Shown: piece by piece, positions 8,880 to 16,971 of the stretch | Layout: every line of letters begins with the position of its first letter | Position numbering within the stretch: position 1 is the stretch's first letter | The notes under the pieces: model-generated | Told to the model about the DNA's origin: nothing | What the model saw: only the letters and a program-made list of their open reading frames with translations | Databases searched by the model: none | Translations under genes and position numbers: made by a program | Origin: Deltaproteobacteria bacterium | GTDB taxonomy: Bacteria > Desulfobacterota > Syntrophia > Syntrophales > UBA5619 | DNA: 37,003 bases | Direction of reading: 5' to 3' | Assembly (NCBI GenBank): GCA_021372695.1 | Contig: JAJFTY010000224.1 | Location: 1-37,003 of the forward strand

Positions 8880-9929
8880 ATGCTGAGCCTTGACGAAAAG
8901 AGAGACCTGATCGAGAGGAACTGGCGCCTGGAGGAGCTCCCCGAGGTGCCCTTTCTGATCGAGATCGGCGGCTTTCATGCGGCAACGACGCGCTATTTCC
9001 ACGACCACGCGGCGGAGCTCGCCTGGAATGTGGAGTTCCACAGGCAGCGGGAGGGCGTCTACGACTATGGCATGCCCAACGTGAAGCCCAACCAGGGGAT
9101 CAGCATCATCGCCTCGGCCTTCGGCTGCCCCTTCAAGGTCAACGACGAGGCCGATCCCTGGGTTACCCCCCTGATCCGGGATGAAAACGTCGCGGACGTG
9201 CACGCCCTCGCGATGCCCGATCCCGAAGAGAACCCCGTCTTCCGGCAGGCCTGGGAGAGGGTCGACTACCTCCAGTCGCACTCCGACCTGCCGCTGCGGC
9301 TTCTGAACGTGCCCTCCCCCCTGGTGACGGCCTCTCTCATCTGGGAGTACACCTCCTTCATCGCCGCCACCATGCTCTACCCCGACGAGGTGCACGTGCT
9401 CATGGCCAAGGTCACCGAGGCGACGATCGCCTATCTCAAGGCCCAGCTCGCGCACATCCGCAACCTCCATACCATGGGCCACGAGATGTGGTACGTCCCC
9501 CGCGAGGTCGGCGTGCGGATCAGCGACGACACCGCCGCCATCCTGTCGCCGCGCCTCTACCGGGAGTTCGGCGTGAAATACAACAGCATGATCTCCCGGG
9601 CCATGGGCGGCATCGTCGTCCATTCCTGCGGAAACGTGAAAAACGTCGTGGGGCCCATGATGGAGATCGAGGGGCTGAGAGGGCTCGATTTCACCATCCC
9701 CCAGACGGAGTGGGAGAGCGTCCGGGATGCCGCGGCCGGGAAGACCGCGCTCTGCCTGCGCCACTACTACTGGGACCACGAGGTGGGGTCGAAAGTGGAC
9801 CTGGCCGCCTATTCGAAGAGGCTCGTCGACTTTTTCGGCCGGAAGGGGCTTTTCATCCAGACCGCCACGCCGACCGCCCAAGAGGCGCGTGAGCTGGGCG
9901 ATAAGCTGCACCGGCTCCTTTCGAGTTGA
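8880..9929 (+). CDS. Uroporphyrinogen decarboxylase (UroD)-family protein
   Basis: 349-residue cytoplasmic protein of the UroD/MtaA superfamily. The family includes haem-pathway decarboxylases and zinc-dependent corrinoid or coenzyme methyltransferases. The His-x-Cys motif of the methyltransferase branch is present (HSCGN, His248 and Cys250), and Cys292 is a candidate third zinc ligand, although its spacing is shorter than in MtaA. No haem genes are nearby; it heads a sugar-transport operon, so haem synthesis is unlikely. A role in demethylating or otherwise handling a modified sugar is possible but unproven, and no corrinoid protein is encoded in the window. The ATG at 8880 follows GGAAGGGTGG. 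Confidence 0.82.
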   Translation: MLSLDEKRDLIERNWRLEELPEVPFLIEIGGFHAATTRYFHDHAAELAWNVEFHRQREGVYDYGMPNVKPNQGISIIASAFGCPFKVNDEADPWVTPLIRDENVADVHALAMPDPEENPVFRQAWERVDYLQSHSDLPLRLLNVPSPLVTASLIWEYTSFIAATMLYPDEVHVLMAKVTEATIAYLKAQLAHIRNLHTMGHEMWYVPREVGVRISDDTAAILSPRLYREFGVKYNSMISRAMGGIVVHSCGNVKNVVGPMMEIEGLRGLDFTIPQTEWESVRDAAAGKTALCLRHYYWDHEVGSKVDLAAYSKRLVDFFGRKGLFIQTATPTAQEARELGDKLHRLLSS

Positions 9930-9957
9930 CCGGGGTCGAGACGAGGGGGTGTTGTTC

Positions 9958-10734
9958 ATGAGGGAAAGTGTCTTGAACCTGGAGGGGCGGGTCGCGGTGG
10001 TCATCGGCGCGACCTCGGGGCTGGGCCTCGCGATTGCGGTGGGGCTTGCCAGCCACGGGGCCATTGTCGTCCCTTCCGGCCGCCGTCCGGATTGCCTCGA
10101 AGAGGCCTGCCAGCGCATCGAGGCCCTGGGGCGCCCGACGCTCCGCCGGACCGTGGACGTGACCCGGCGCGAGACCGTCGACCGGCTGCGGGACGCGGTG
10201 CTGGAGCGCTTCGGCCGGGTCGACATCCTGGTCAACGCGGCGGGCCACACCTTCCGGAAGCCGACCGTGGAGGTGGGCGAAGGGGAGTGGGCCAGCCTGC
10301 TCGACACGGTGCTGAATGGGGTCCTGCGCTCCTGCCAGTCCCTCTATCCCGCGCTCAAGGCGAGCGGGCGCGGCCGGATCATCAACATCGCCTCCCTGGG
10401 CTCGTTTCTGGCCTTTCACGAGGTGGCGGCCTACTGCGCCGCCAAAGCCGCCGTCCTCTCCCTGACCCGGAGCCTGGCGTGCGAGTGGGCCGGGGACGGC
10501 ATCTGCGTCAATGCCATCGCTCCGGGCTTTTTCCCGACGGAAATGAACGCAGCCCTGCTCACGGGGACCGCGCGCGGCGAAGAGGTCCTCACCCGCACGC
10601 CGATGCACCGGTTCGGCAGGCCCGAAGAGCTCGTCGGGGCCGCGGTGCTGCTCGCGTCGGACGGGGCGAGTTTCATCACGGGCCAGGCCCTGGCCGTCGA
10701 CGGCGGCTATCTGGCCTCGGGCGTGAATTCATGA
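9958..10734 (+). CDS. Short-chain dehydrogenase/reductase (SDR)
   Basis: 258-residue NAD(P)-dependent oxidoreductase of the classical SDR family. The nucleotide-binding motif is GATSGLG (residues 17-23), NAAG follows the fourth strand, and the catalytic residues are Ser146 (NIASLGS), Tyr159 and Lys163 (YCAAK). The C terminus ends with the usual ITGQALAVDGGY. In sugar clusters this subfamily often oxidises or reduces a sugar, sugar acid or polyol, as in gluconate 5-dehydrogenase-like enzymes. The substrate is not readable. ATG at 9958 is chosen for the GAGGGGG a few bases upstream. It lies 28 bases after the UroD gene and should be co-transcribed. Confidence 0.93.
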   Translation: MRESVLNLEGRVAVVIGATSGLGLAIAVGLASHGAIVVPSGRRPDCLEEACQRIEALGRPTLRRTVDVTRRETVDRLRDAVLERFGRVDILVNAAGHTFRKPTVEVGEGEWASLLDTVLNGVLRSCQSLYPALKASGRGRIINIASLGSFLAFHEVAAYCAAKAAVLSLTRSLACEWAGDGICVNAIAPGFFPTEMNAALLTGTARGEEVLTRTPMHRFGRPEELVGAAVLLASDGASFITGQALAVDGGYLASGVNS

Positions 10735-10910
10735 TTTCGACCCAAGGGCGGCTGCTCCGCCTGTGGGCTCAAGGAAGAGGGACGGCAGGGAAAGGGGGTG
10801 CGGGGGGCAGGCGAACGGGCGTTTCCAAAGGTGTCGAGACAACCAAAGCCTGAATCGGGAACCGGACGTATTTTGATGTACACCCAAAGGGGAACCTCAA
10901 GGAGGATGAA

Positions 10911-12083
10911 ATGTACAGGTCAAAAATATTAGGGTTCGTGGTGGCATTGGTTTTCGTGGCGGGGACGATTTCCCTCTGCGAAGCCAAGGACGTTTCCGTC
11001 AAGAAGCCGGTCAAACTGAGCATCATCGATGTGGCCGGCAACCTTCAGTTGTCCAAACCGTCGATCGAGGCCTTCAAGGCGGCCAACCCGAAGCTGGTTT
11101 CGGACATCGAGTACATCAAAGCAACCTCTCCGGAACTGACCGCCAAGGTCAAGGCGCAGCAGATGGCCAAAAACCTGGATACGACCCTGGTCCTCACGGG
11201 ACAGGATGGAATCGCCTCCGGGGTGGAGCAGAAGATCTGGGAAAAGATCATGCCGAACTACAAGGATTTCTTCCCGACCATCGAGAAGGATTATCTGCCC
11301 GGCGCCAAGAAGGCCTACGACCTGTTCCAGGGATACGGCATCACCCACGTCTACTGCCCGGGCGGCCCCATGTTCACCTATAACCCGGACAAGGTGAATC
11401 CGGTCCCCAAGACCCCGGCGGACCTCCTGGCCTGGGCCAAGGCGAACCCCGGCAAGTTCATGTACGCGAGGCCCGCGAACTCGGGGCCCGGCAGGGCGTT
11501 CCTGCAGGGGCTGCCCTACATCCTCGGGGACAAGAATCCCAAGGATCCCAAGACGTGGGACAAGACCTGGGCCTTCCTCAAGGAGCTCGACCAGTATGTC
11601 GACTACTACCCGTCGGGGACCGGCATCACCTTCAAGGAGCTCGCCGAGGGGACCCGTTACATGCTCGCCGGCCACCTCGGCTGGGACATGAACCAGCGGA
11701 TCCTGGCGACCATTCCGGCCAATTTCCAGGGATTTCTGCTTGACAAGACCACCTGGGTGACCGACGCCCACTTCCTGTGCATCCCCAAGGGGCTCGACAA
11801 CGACCGCAGGAACGTGACGCTCGCCCTGATGGCCTTTCTGATGACGCCCGAGCAGCAGGCCGTGACCTATGACGCCGGCTACTTCTACCCCGGCCCGGCC
11901 ATCAAGAACGTGCCTCTCACCATGGCGCCCAAGGAGAGCCAGGAGAAGGTCAAGCCCGCGATCCGCGAGAGCTACGAAAAGGCGATCAAGGATTTGCCCG
12001 CCACGCCGCAGCTCGACGCCAAGCCCCTGGTGGAGGCGATGGACACGTGGGACAGGCTGGTGGGGGCGAAGATCAAGAAGTAG
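10911..12083 (+). CDS. ABC transporter periplasmic substrate-binding protein (system 1)
   Basis: 390-residue exported binding protein. The signal peptide (about 1-25, LGFVVALVFVAGTISLCEA) is followed by an extracellular solute-binding domain of the spermidine/putrescine, Fe3+ or YnjB-like cluster rather than the typical maltose-binding-like family. The assignment rests on overall pattern (NPVPKTPADLLAWAKANPGKF, GYFYPGPAIKNVP) and on downstream Pot/Fbp-like partners. It should deliver substrate to the permeases at 13538 and 14437. A strong GGAGG precedes the ATG and a stable hairpin follows the stop, as usual for genes that out-express their operon partners. The ligand is unknown; context favours a carbohydrate or derivative. 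Confidence 0.87.
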   Translation: MYRSKILGFVVALVFVAGTISLCEAKDVSVKKPVKLSIIDVAGNLQLSKPSIEAFKAANPKLVSDIEYIKATSPELTAKVKAQQMAKNLDTTLVLTGQDGIASGVEQKIWEKIMPNYKDFFPTIEKDYLPGAKKAYDLFQGYGITHVYCPGGPMFTYNPDKVNPVPKTPADLLAWAKANPGKFMYARPANSGPGRAFLQGLPYILGDKNPKDPKTWDKTWAFLKELDQYVDYYPSGTGITFKELAEGTRYMLAGHLGWDMNQRILATIPANFQGFLLDKTTWVTDAHFLCIPKGLDNDRRNVTLALMAFLMTPEQQAVTYDAGYFYPGPAIKNVPLTMAPKESQEKVKPAIRESYEKAIKDLPATPQLDAKPLVEAMDTWDRLVGAKIKK

Positions 12084-12116
12084 TCCCGGCCCTTTTGAAA
12101 AACGGTTTTTTTGCAG

Positions 12117-12158
12117 GGACGGCGGCGGCCGGAAACCGGCCGCGGCCGTCCCCGGTTT
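12117..12158 (+). terminator. Strong hairpin with short T run after binding-protein gene
   Basis: A 16-bp stem with one mismatch (arms 12117-12132 and 12136-12151) encloses an AAA loop and is followed by CCGG and TTTT. It may act as a partial terminator or protect the upstream message, lowering expression of the transporter genes relative to the binding protein. Confidence 0.65.
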
Positions 12159-12159
12159 T

Positions 12160-12355
12160 ATGACACCGCCGGGAATATGTCTCAAAATCGTCATTACTAC
12201 GAAGGCATCGCTAAAATGTATAACCGCTAGGATGAACTCGCAGCAGGCCGTCACCCCGGCGAAAGCCGGGGTCCAGGGGTTTGCAGGTATCTGTACCTCT
12301 GGATACCGGCCTTCGCCGGGGTGACGATTTTGAGACCTGTTTTCGCCGGTGTCAT
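12160..12355. repeat. Nested palindromic (MITE/REP-like) intergenic element
   Basis: This 196-bp element fills most of the 318-bp gap between the binding protein and ATPase genes. Its outer arms (12160-12194 and 12322-12355) are inverted copies sharing ATGACACCG and GTCTCAAAATCGTCA. Inside is a second inverted pair, 12250-12276 (GTCACCCCGGCGAAAGCCGG and onward) and 12299-12325, of the widespread REP-like type with a CCCCGGCGAA(A)GCCGGGG hairpin. No transposase is encoded. It could fold into a long hairpin in the transporter mRNA. Confidence 0.8.
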
Positions 12356-12401
12356 AAAGCATCTCCCGGTCTGCGCCGGATGGACCCGAGAGCGATGGTG
12401 A

Positions 12402-13535
12402 ATGAAGATGAAAGGTTTCGATAAGTGCATCGTCAAATCGATCAGCAAGACTTTCGGCACCAAAAAGGCGCTGAAGAACTTTTCCATCACCTTCCACCGG
12501 GGCGAGTTCGTCACCTTCCTGGGCCCCTCGGGCTGCGGGAAATCGACGGCCCTGAACTGCATCTCCGGGCTCATCCCCATCACCTCGGGCGAGATCTACA
12601 TCGACGATGAGTGCATCGACGACTCCATCCGCAAGGTCCCGGCCGAAAAGCGCGGGTTCGGGATGGTCTTCCAGAACTACGCCCTCTTCCCCCATCTGAA
12701 CGTCTACAACAACATCGCCTTCGGGCCCCAACTGACCAAGGCGTCAAAAGAGGTCATCCGGGAGAGGGTGACCCAGGTGCTCAAGATGGTCCACCTGGAG
12801 GGGTACGAGGAGAAATTCCCCAGTCAGATGTCCGGGGGCGAGCAGCAGCGGGTGGCCATCGCCCGCTGCATCATCATGGAGCCGCGCCTCCTGATGCTGG
12901 ACGAACCCCTCTCCAACCTCGACGCCAAGCTGCGCATCGAGATGCGCTACGAATTGAAGACGCTCCATGAACGGCTTCAGATCACGACCATCTACGTCAC
13001 CCACGACCAGCAGGAGGCCCTGGCCCTGTCGGACCGGATCGTGGTCATGAAGAGCGGCGACATCCAGCAGGTGGGAACGCCCACCGACATCTACGGCCGG
13101 CCGGCGAACCTCTTCGTCGCCGACTTCATGGGATTCAAGAACATCTGGCCGGCAAAGATCACCGGGGTGCAGGAAAAGGGAGAGGAGATGGAGTTCGCCC
13201 TCGTGGTGGACGGAATCCTCCTGGTCTCGCGGGGGACGTTCTCCTGCGACGACCGGGAACGCAAGGAGGGGCTCCTGGAGGCGTTCCGGAAAGGGGAAAC
13301 CGTCCTCACGGCGGTCAGGCCCGAAGAGGTGATGATCGGGGAGGCCCCAGTCAACGCCATCTCGGCCCGGGTCCGGATCGTGGAGTACCTCGGGCAGGTG
13401 TGCCAGATTTCGGCGGCCCATGAGAACGGGATCAGGATCGATCTGAAATCCGAGTCGCTGGCCCAGGTGCACGAAACCGTACCCCTGTGGGTCGCTCCGG
13501 AGAAGATCCTGATTTTCCCGAAGCAGGAGGGATGA
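12402..13535 (+). CDS. ABC transporter ATPase, PotA/FbpC type (system 1)
   Basis: 377-residue nucleotide-binding subunit. Walker A is GPSGCGKS (residues 41-48), the Q-loop is VFQNYALFP, the ABC signature is MSGGEQQRV, Walker B is LLMLDEPLSNLDAKLR, and the switch His is in VTHDQQEAL. A C-terminal TOBE-like region (about 245-375) marks the CUT1/Pot/Fbp importer class. It powers uptake through the two downstream permeases. The ATG at 12402 lacks a strong ribosome-binding site, so translation may be modest. The stop overlaps the next gene region. Confidence 0.93.
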   Translation: MKMKGFDKCIVKSISKTFGTKKALKNFSITFHRGEFVTFLGPSGCGKSTALNCISGLIPITSGEIYIDDECIDDSIRKVPAEKRGFGMVFQNYALFPHLNVYNNIAFGPQLTKASKEVIRERVTQVLKMVHLEGYEEKFPSQMSGGEQQRVAIARCIIMEPRLLMLDEPLSNLDAKLRIEMRYELKTLHERLQITTIYVTHDQQEALALSDRIVVMKSGDIQQVGTPTDIYGRPANLFVADFMGFKNIWPAKITGVQEKGEEMEFALVVDGILLVSRGTFSCDDRERKEGLLEAFRKGETVLTAVRPEEVMIGEAPVNAISARVRIVEYLGQVCQISAAHENGIRIDLKSESLAQVHETVPLWVAPEKILIFPKQEG

Positions 13536-13537
13536 CC

Positions 13538-14401
13538 ATGAACGAGGAGAAAAAGTGGACCCGGGCACTGCTGGTCCTTCTGCTTCCGGGCATGCTCTTC
13601 ATCGTCCTTCTTTTCATCTACCCCTTTCTCTACGGGCTCTACCTGAGCCTCACCGACGCGGACGATGCCTTTACCCTGGCCAACTACGTCAAGTTCTTCA
13701 CCGACCAATGGGAGTACCGGACAGTGGGGATCACGCTCTGGATCGCCCTTCCCGCGACGCTCCTCAACGTGGTGCTCGCCATCCCCTTTGCCTACTACAT
13801 GCGGCACGGCGTCCGCGGCGAAAAGCTGATCACCTTCTTTCTGATCGTCCCGATCACCCTCGGAACGGTCCTCATCTCCGAAGGCATGCTCTCCTACATG
13901 GGGCCGAACGGCTGGCTGAACCAGTTCCTGATGGCGATCCACCTGGTCGAAAAGCCGATCCGCTTCACCCACAACTACCTCGGGGTCATGATCTCGATCG
14001 TGATCCAGGGGTTCCCGTTCGCCTTCCTGATGCTTTTGGGCTACATCTCGGGCATCAATCCGGACCTGGAAAAGGCGGCCCAGATGCTCGGCGCCAGCAG
14101 GACCCAGACCTTCTGGAAGATCCTCTTTCCCCTCTCGGTTCCCGGGATCGCCATCGCCTTCTGCCTGAACTTCGTGATGGCCTTTTCCGTCTTCCCCTCG
14201 GCGGTTCTCCTGGGGGAGCCCTCGGGTCCGACCAGGGTCATTTCGATCGCGGCCTACCAGTGGGCCTTTGAAAAATTCGACTTCAACATGGGGTCGGCCA
14301 TCTCGCTCATCATGGCCTTCATCGAGCTTTTCGTCATCTCGCTGGTGCTCCTGTGGCGGCAGAGGATCTACCGGGGCGCCTCGATCGTGGGCAAGGGCTG
14401 A
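13538..14401 (+). CDS. ABC transporter permease 1 (system 1)
   Basis: 287-residue inner-membrane permease of the PotB/FbpB type with about six transmembrane helices. The cytoplasmic EAA loop that docks on the ATPase is EKAAQMLGASRTQTFWKIL, starting near residue 178, and is well conserved. ATG at 13538 gives proper spacing from AGGAGG; an earlier ATG at 13532 overlaps the ATPase stop (ATGA) but sits too close to that ribosome-binding site. It pairs with the permease at 14437. Confidence 0.92.
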   Translation: MNEEKKWTRALLVLLLPGMLFIVLLFIYPFLYGLYLSLTDADDAFTLANYVKFFTDQWEYRTVGITLWIALPATLLNVVLAIPFAYYMRHGVRGEKLITFFLIVPITLGTVLISEGMLSYMGPNGWLNQFLMAIHLVEKPIRFTHNYLGVMISIVIQGFPFAFLMLLGYISGINPDLEKAAQMLGASRTQTFWKILFPLSVPGIAIAFCLNFVMAFSVFPSAVLLGEPSGPTRVISIAAYQWAFEKFDFNMGSAISLIMAFIELFVISLVLLWRQRIYRGASIVGKG

Positions 14402-14436
14402 GATTTCTTCCGGGCGCGCCCGGACGGAGGGGATAT

Positions 14437-15258
14437 ATGGGTCAAAAGGGAAAGTTCACCATGGCGCAGATCATGTTCCTGGTGGCCATCTGCGTCTACC
14501 TGGTCAACATCGTCGGCATCCTCGTGACGGTCATCCTCAATTCGGCGAGCAAGGGGTGGTACTCGGGCCTGCTGCCCAAGATCGTCACGTGGGAATGGTA
14601 CCGGTACGTGGCCCAGGACCACGACATCCCGAACCTTTTGTACGTCACCTTCATCGTGGCCGTGTTCGTGGTCCTGATCTCGCTCGTGATCGCCTTCCCG
14701 GCGGCCTACGCCATGGCCAGGCACGACTTCCGGTTCAAGGGGATCCTGATGTCCCTCTTCATCCTGCCGATGATCGTGCCGCCCATGGCCTACGGCATCC
14801 CACTGGCCATGGTCCTGTACAAGCTGGGATTCGCCGGCAGGATCACGGGGGTGATCATCGCCAACATCGTCCCGATCGTCCCCTTCATGATCCTGGTCCT
14901 GCAGCCCTTCATCGAGCAGATCGGCGTGAACCTCGAATCGGCGGCCAAGATGCTCGGGGCCGGCCGGATCCGGACCTTCTTCAAAATCCTCGTTCCCCTG
15001 ACCATGCCGGGCATCCTGACCGCGGGCATCCTCTCCATCGTGAAGACGATCTCCATGTTCGAGCTGACCTACCTCGTGGCGGGCGGCAAGTCCCAGACCA
15101 TCGTGGTCGCGCTCTACGCGGACGCCTACGCCGCGGGCGCCCGGCCCCCGCAGGCGGTCGACGCCCTGGCCGTCATCTACTTCATGACGACCATGATCTG
15201 TCTGGTGGTCGCGCTCAAATTCGTGAGCCCGACGCAGATGGTCTTCAAGCTGAAATGA
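14437..15258 (+). CDS. ABC transporter permease 2 (system 1)
   Basis: 273-residue inner-membrane permease, PotC-like, with about six transmembrane helices and the EAA loop ESAAKMLGAGRIRTFFKIL. It completes importer system 1. ATG at 14437 is chosen because GGAGGGG lies just upstream. A 35-base gap separates it from the first permease. It converges with the sugar kinase gene on the other strand, leaving about 70 bases between stops with only weak hairpin potential. Confidence 0.92.
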   Translation: MGQKGKFTMAQIMFLVAICVYLVNIVGILVTVILNSASKGWYSGLLPKIVTWEWYRYVAQDHDIPNLLYVTFIVAVFVVLISLVIAFPAAYAMARHDFRFKGILMSLFILPMIVPPMAYGIPLAMVLYKLGFAGRITGVIIANIVPIVPFMILVLQPFIEQIGVNLESAAKMLGAGRIRTFFKILVPLTMPGILTAGILSIVKTISMFELTYLVAGGKSQTIVVALYADAYAAGARPPQAVDALAVIYFMTTMICLVVALKFVSPTQMVFKLK

Positions 15259-15329
15259 AATCAGGGAGAAGCGGCGGGCGATCGCACTCCCGCGGGCATT
15301 CTTGCGCGTGCAGGTTCACGCCGTCAGAT

Positions 15330-16799
15330 TCAGTATGAAACCCTCAGGATGCCGAACTTGTCGCACCCCGGAGATGAGCCGGTGAAAACGTAGGGCGTGG
15401 TTTTGCTCCAGGCGGCGTAGCGGTCCAGCACCCGGGCGAAGGCTTTCTCTGCCGCGGGAGTGTTCCATCCGAGGACGGCGACCGTACCGCCGGCGCCGCC
15501 GCCCGTGATCTTGGCGCCCAGCAGGCCCCCCGCCTCTTCCTCCTGCACCAGCGCGACGATCTTGTCGGTGGCTTCGGAGCCCAGGCCGCACTCGCTGTAC
15601 CCCAGGTGGGCCAGGTACATGAGCTCGCCCAGGAGGTAGCCCGTGGTGCAGTCGATCGTCTCCGCGGGCTTGGAAATCAGGCTGACAAAACTCTGCACCC
15701 GCCCGTTCTCCTCGACGGCGTACCGCGTCGCCGCGCGGACCGGATAGACCACCTCGGGCCGGACCGGGGTGAAGGGGTCCAGGTGCACGGGATGCTGCAT
15801 CGTGAAATCCCCGCCTGAGATCGCCTCGGGCAGGAAACCTTCGTGGTCCCGGCGGAACCGGGAGGGGGCCAGGTTGGCCAGATAACCGTTCCACCTGGGC
15901 TCCACCCAGCGGGGCAGGGCGCCGCTCTCGTCGAGCCCAGGTTCGAGCCCTTCCCGGTCGCAGAGGAGACGGTAGCCCATGAAGGTGGCCGCGCGGGCCG
16001 ATTCGTACTCGATGCCCGCCACCGAATGGCGCACCCCGGAGTCGATCCCCCAGAGGCGCAGGTTCGCCGGCAGTCGGACCAGGGGCCGGGGCTGGCACGG
16101 CTGGCAGAGCATCGGGACAAAAGCGTCCTCGTCTCCCATCACCACCGCGAGCTGGTCCATGATGCCGCAGGCGGATTGCGTGAGCGCGATCTCGACCCAC
16201 TGGGTCCAGGAGGCCAGCTCCACGCCGGAAGTCTCGACGCCGTACAGGGCGGCCATGGCCTTCATCGGGGCGACCTCCAGGGCTGCGGACGAACTGACCC
16301 CCTTGCCCAGCGGCACGTCCGATTCGAGGTAGAGGGAAAAGCCGTGATCCACCTTTTCGGGAAAGCGTTTGAGCAGATAATATAAATTGCCCAGGACGTA
16401 GGCAGACCAGGAGCGCGCCGGGTCCGCATTGATCCAGGCCCGCACCTCCGCGAGCGGCTTGACCACCCCCCCACGGTCCATGAGGTCGTCCAGGGAGAAG
16501 TCGAAGCGGTCGCGCCACCCCCAGGCCTTGACCGCCGGATTGTAGAACCGGACCGTCCGGTCGGGACGGGGCTGGACAGCCACGAAGGTGGCCTCCCGGA
16601 TCGTGGTTTCGAAGACCAGGCCGCCGGTGTAGTCGTCGTTGCCGCCCATCAGGTCCAGGCGGCCCGGGGTCCGGTTGATCAGGATGTCGACGCCCCGGAG
16701 AAAATATCCCTCCCTGGCCAGTTTCTGCACACCCTTTTCGAATTTCGCCAGATCGGCATATTTCGCCGCCCGGCGCACGAGTTCTTCGTTCACGGCCAT
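15330..16799 (-). CDS. GHMP-family sugar 1-kinase (galactokinase/arabinokinase-like)
   Basis: 489-residue cytoplasmic kinase. Its N-terminal galactokinase signature reads GRLDLMGGNDDYTGG (residues 46-60). Classical galactokinases have GEH where this has GGN; the MGG version recalls plant L-arabinokinase and galacturonokinase. The ATP loop is PLGKGVSSSAALEVA (about 163-177), CGIMDQ holds the likely catalytic base Asp215, and the glycine-rich motif 3 is GAKITGGGAGGTVAV. At 489 residues it is about 100 longer than bacterial galactokinases, with extra sequence between motifs 2 and 3. The likely reaction is ATP-dependent anomeric phosphorylation of a sugar or sugar acid, but the specificity is open. 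It is transcribed alone, divergent from importer system 2 and sharing its operator. Confidence 0.88.
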   Translation of the reverse strand: MAVNEELVRRAAKYADLAKFEKGVQKLAREGYFLRGVDILINRTPGRLDLMGGNDDYTGGLVFETTIREATFVAVQPRPDRTVRFYNPAVKAWGWRDRFDFSLDDLMDRGGVVKPLAEVRAWINADPARSWSAYVLGNLYYLLKRFPEKVDHGFSLYLESDVPLGKGVSSSAALEVAPMKAMAALYGVETSGVELASWTQWVEIALTQSACGIMDQLAVVMGDEDAFVPMLCQPCQPRPLVRLPANLRLWGIDSGVRHSVAGIEYESARAATFMGYRLLCDREGLEPGLDESGALPRWVEPRWNGYLANLAPSRFRRDHEGFLPEAISGGDFTMQHPVHLDPFTPVRPEVVYPVRAATRYAVEENGRVQSFVSLISKPAETIDCTTGYLLGELMYLAHLGYSECGLGSEATDKIVALVQEEEAGGLLGAKITGGGAGGTVAVLGWNTPAAEKAFARVLDRYAAWSKTTPYVFTGSSPGCDKFGILRVSY

Positions 16800-16865
16800 G
16801 CCTCCTTATGCTTCCGAATCCCGGCCCGGGAACGCTCCCCGAACCGCAGATGGTGGGTGTGAGCG

Positions 16866-16894
16866 ATCCTAACATCGACAAAACGAAAGGTCAA
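16866..16894 (-). promoter_or_regulatory. Predicted promoter of the GHMP kinase
   Basis: On the minus strand TTGACC (16894-16889), a 17-base spacer and TAGGAT (16871-16866) form a sigma70-like promoter. One AAACGAAA operator copy (16881-16888) lies inside its spacer, so a bound repressor would block it. Confidence 0.55.
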
Positions 16895-16910
16895 ACGAAA
16901 TAAAACGAAA
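16881..16910 (+). promoter_or_regulatory. Candidate DeoR operator: three AAACGAAA repeats
   Basis: AAACGAAA occurs at 16881-16888, 16893-16900 and 16903-16910, spaced 12 and 10 bases, about one helical turn. On the other strand this is repeated TTTCGTTT, resembling the direct-repeat operators described for DeoR-family repressors such as AgaR. It sits between two divergent promoters, and a DeoR regulator is encoded at the end of the right-hand operon. Confidence 0.65.
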
Positions 16911-16919
16911 TAAAATGTA

Positions 16920-16947
16920 TTGACAATCGAAATACGACGCGTACAAT
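16920..16947 (+). promoter_or_regulatory. Sigma70-like promoter of importer system 2 operon
   Basis: TTGACA at 16920-16925, a 16-base spacer and TACAAT at 16942-16947 form a near-consensus promoter only about 25 bases before the permease ATG. The AAACGAAA repeats end 9 bases before its -35 element. Confidence 0.7.
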
Positions 16948-16971
16948 GACCCAAAACGAGAGAGCCCCGTC

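Noticed and set aside
12250..12325. Possible CRISPR-like repeats
   Set aside because: There are only two copies, in inverted orientation and with hairpin symmetry. They fit a REP-type palindromic element, not a CRISPR array.
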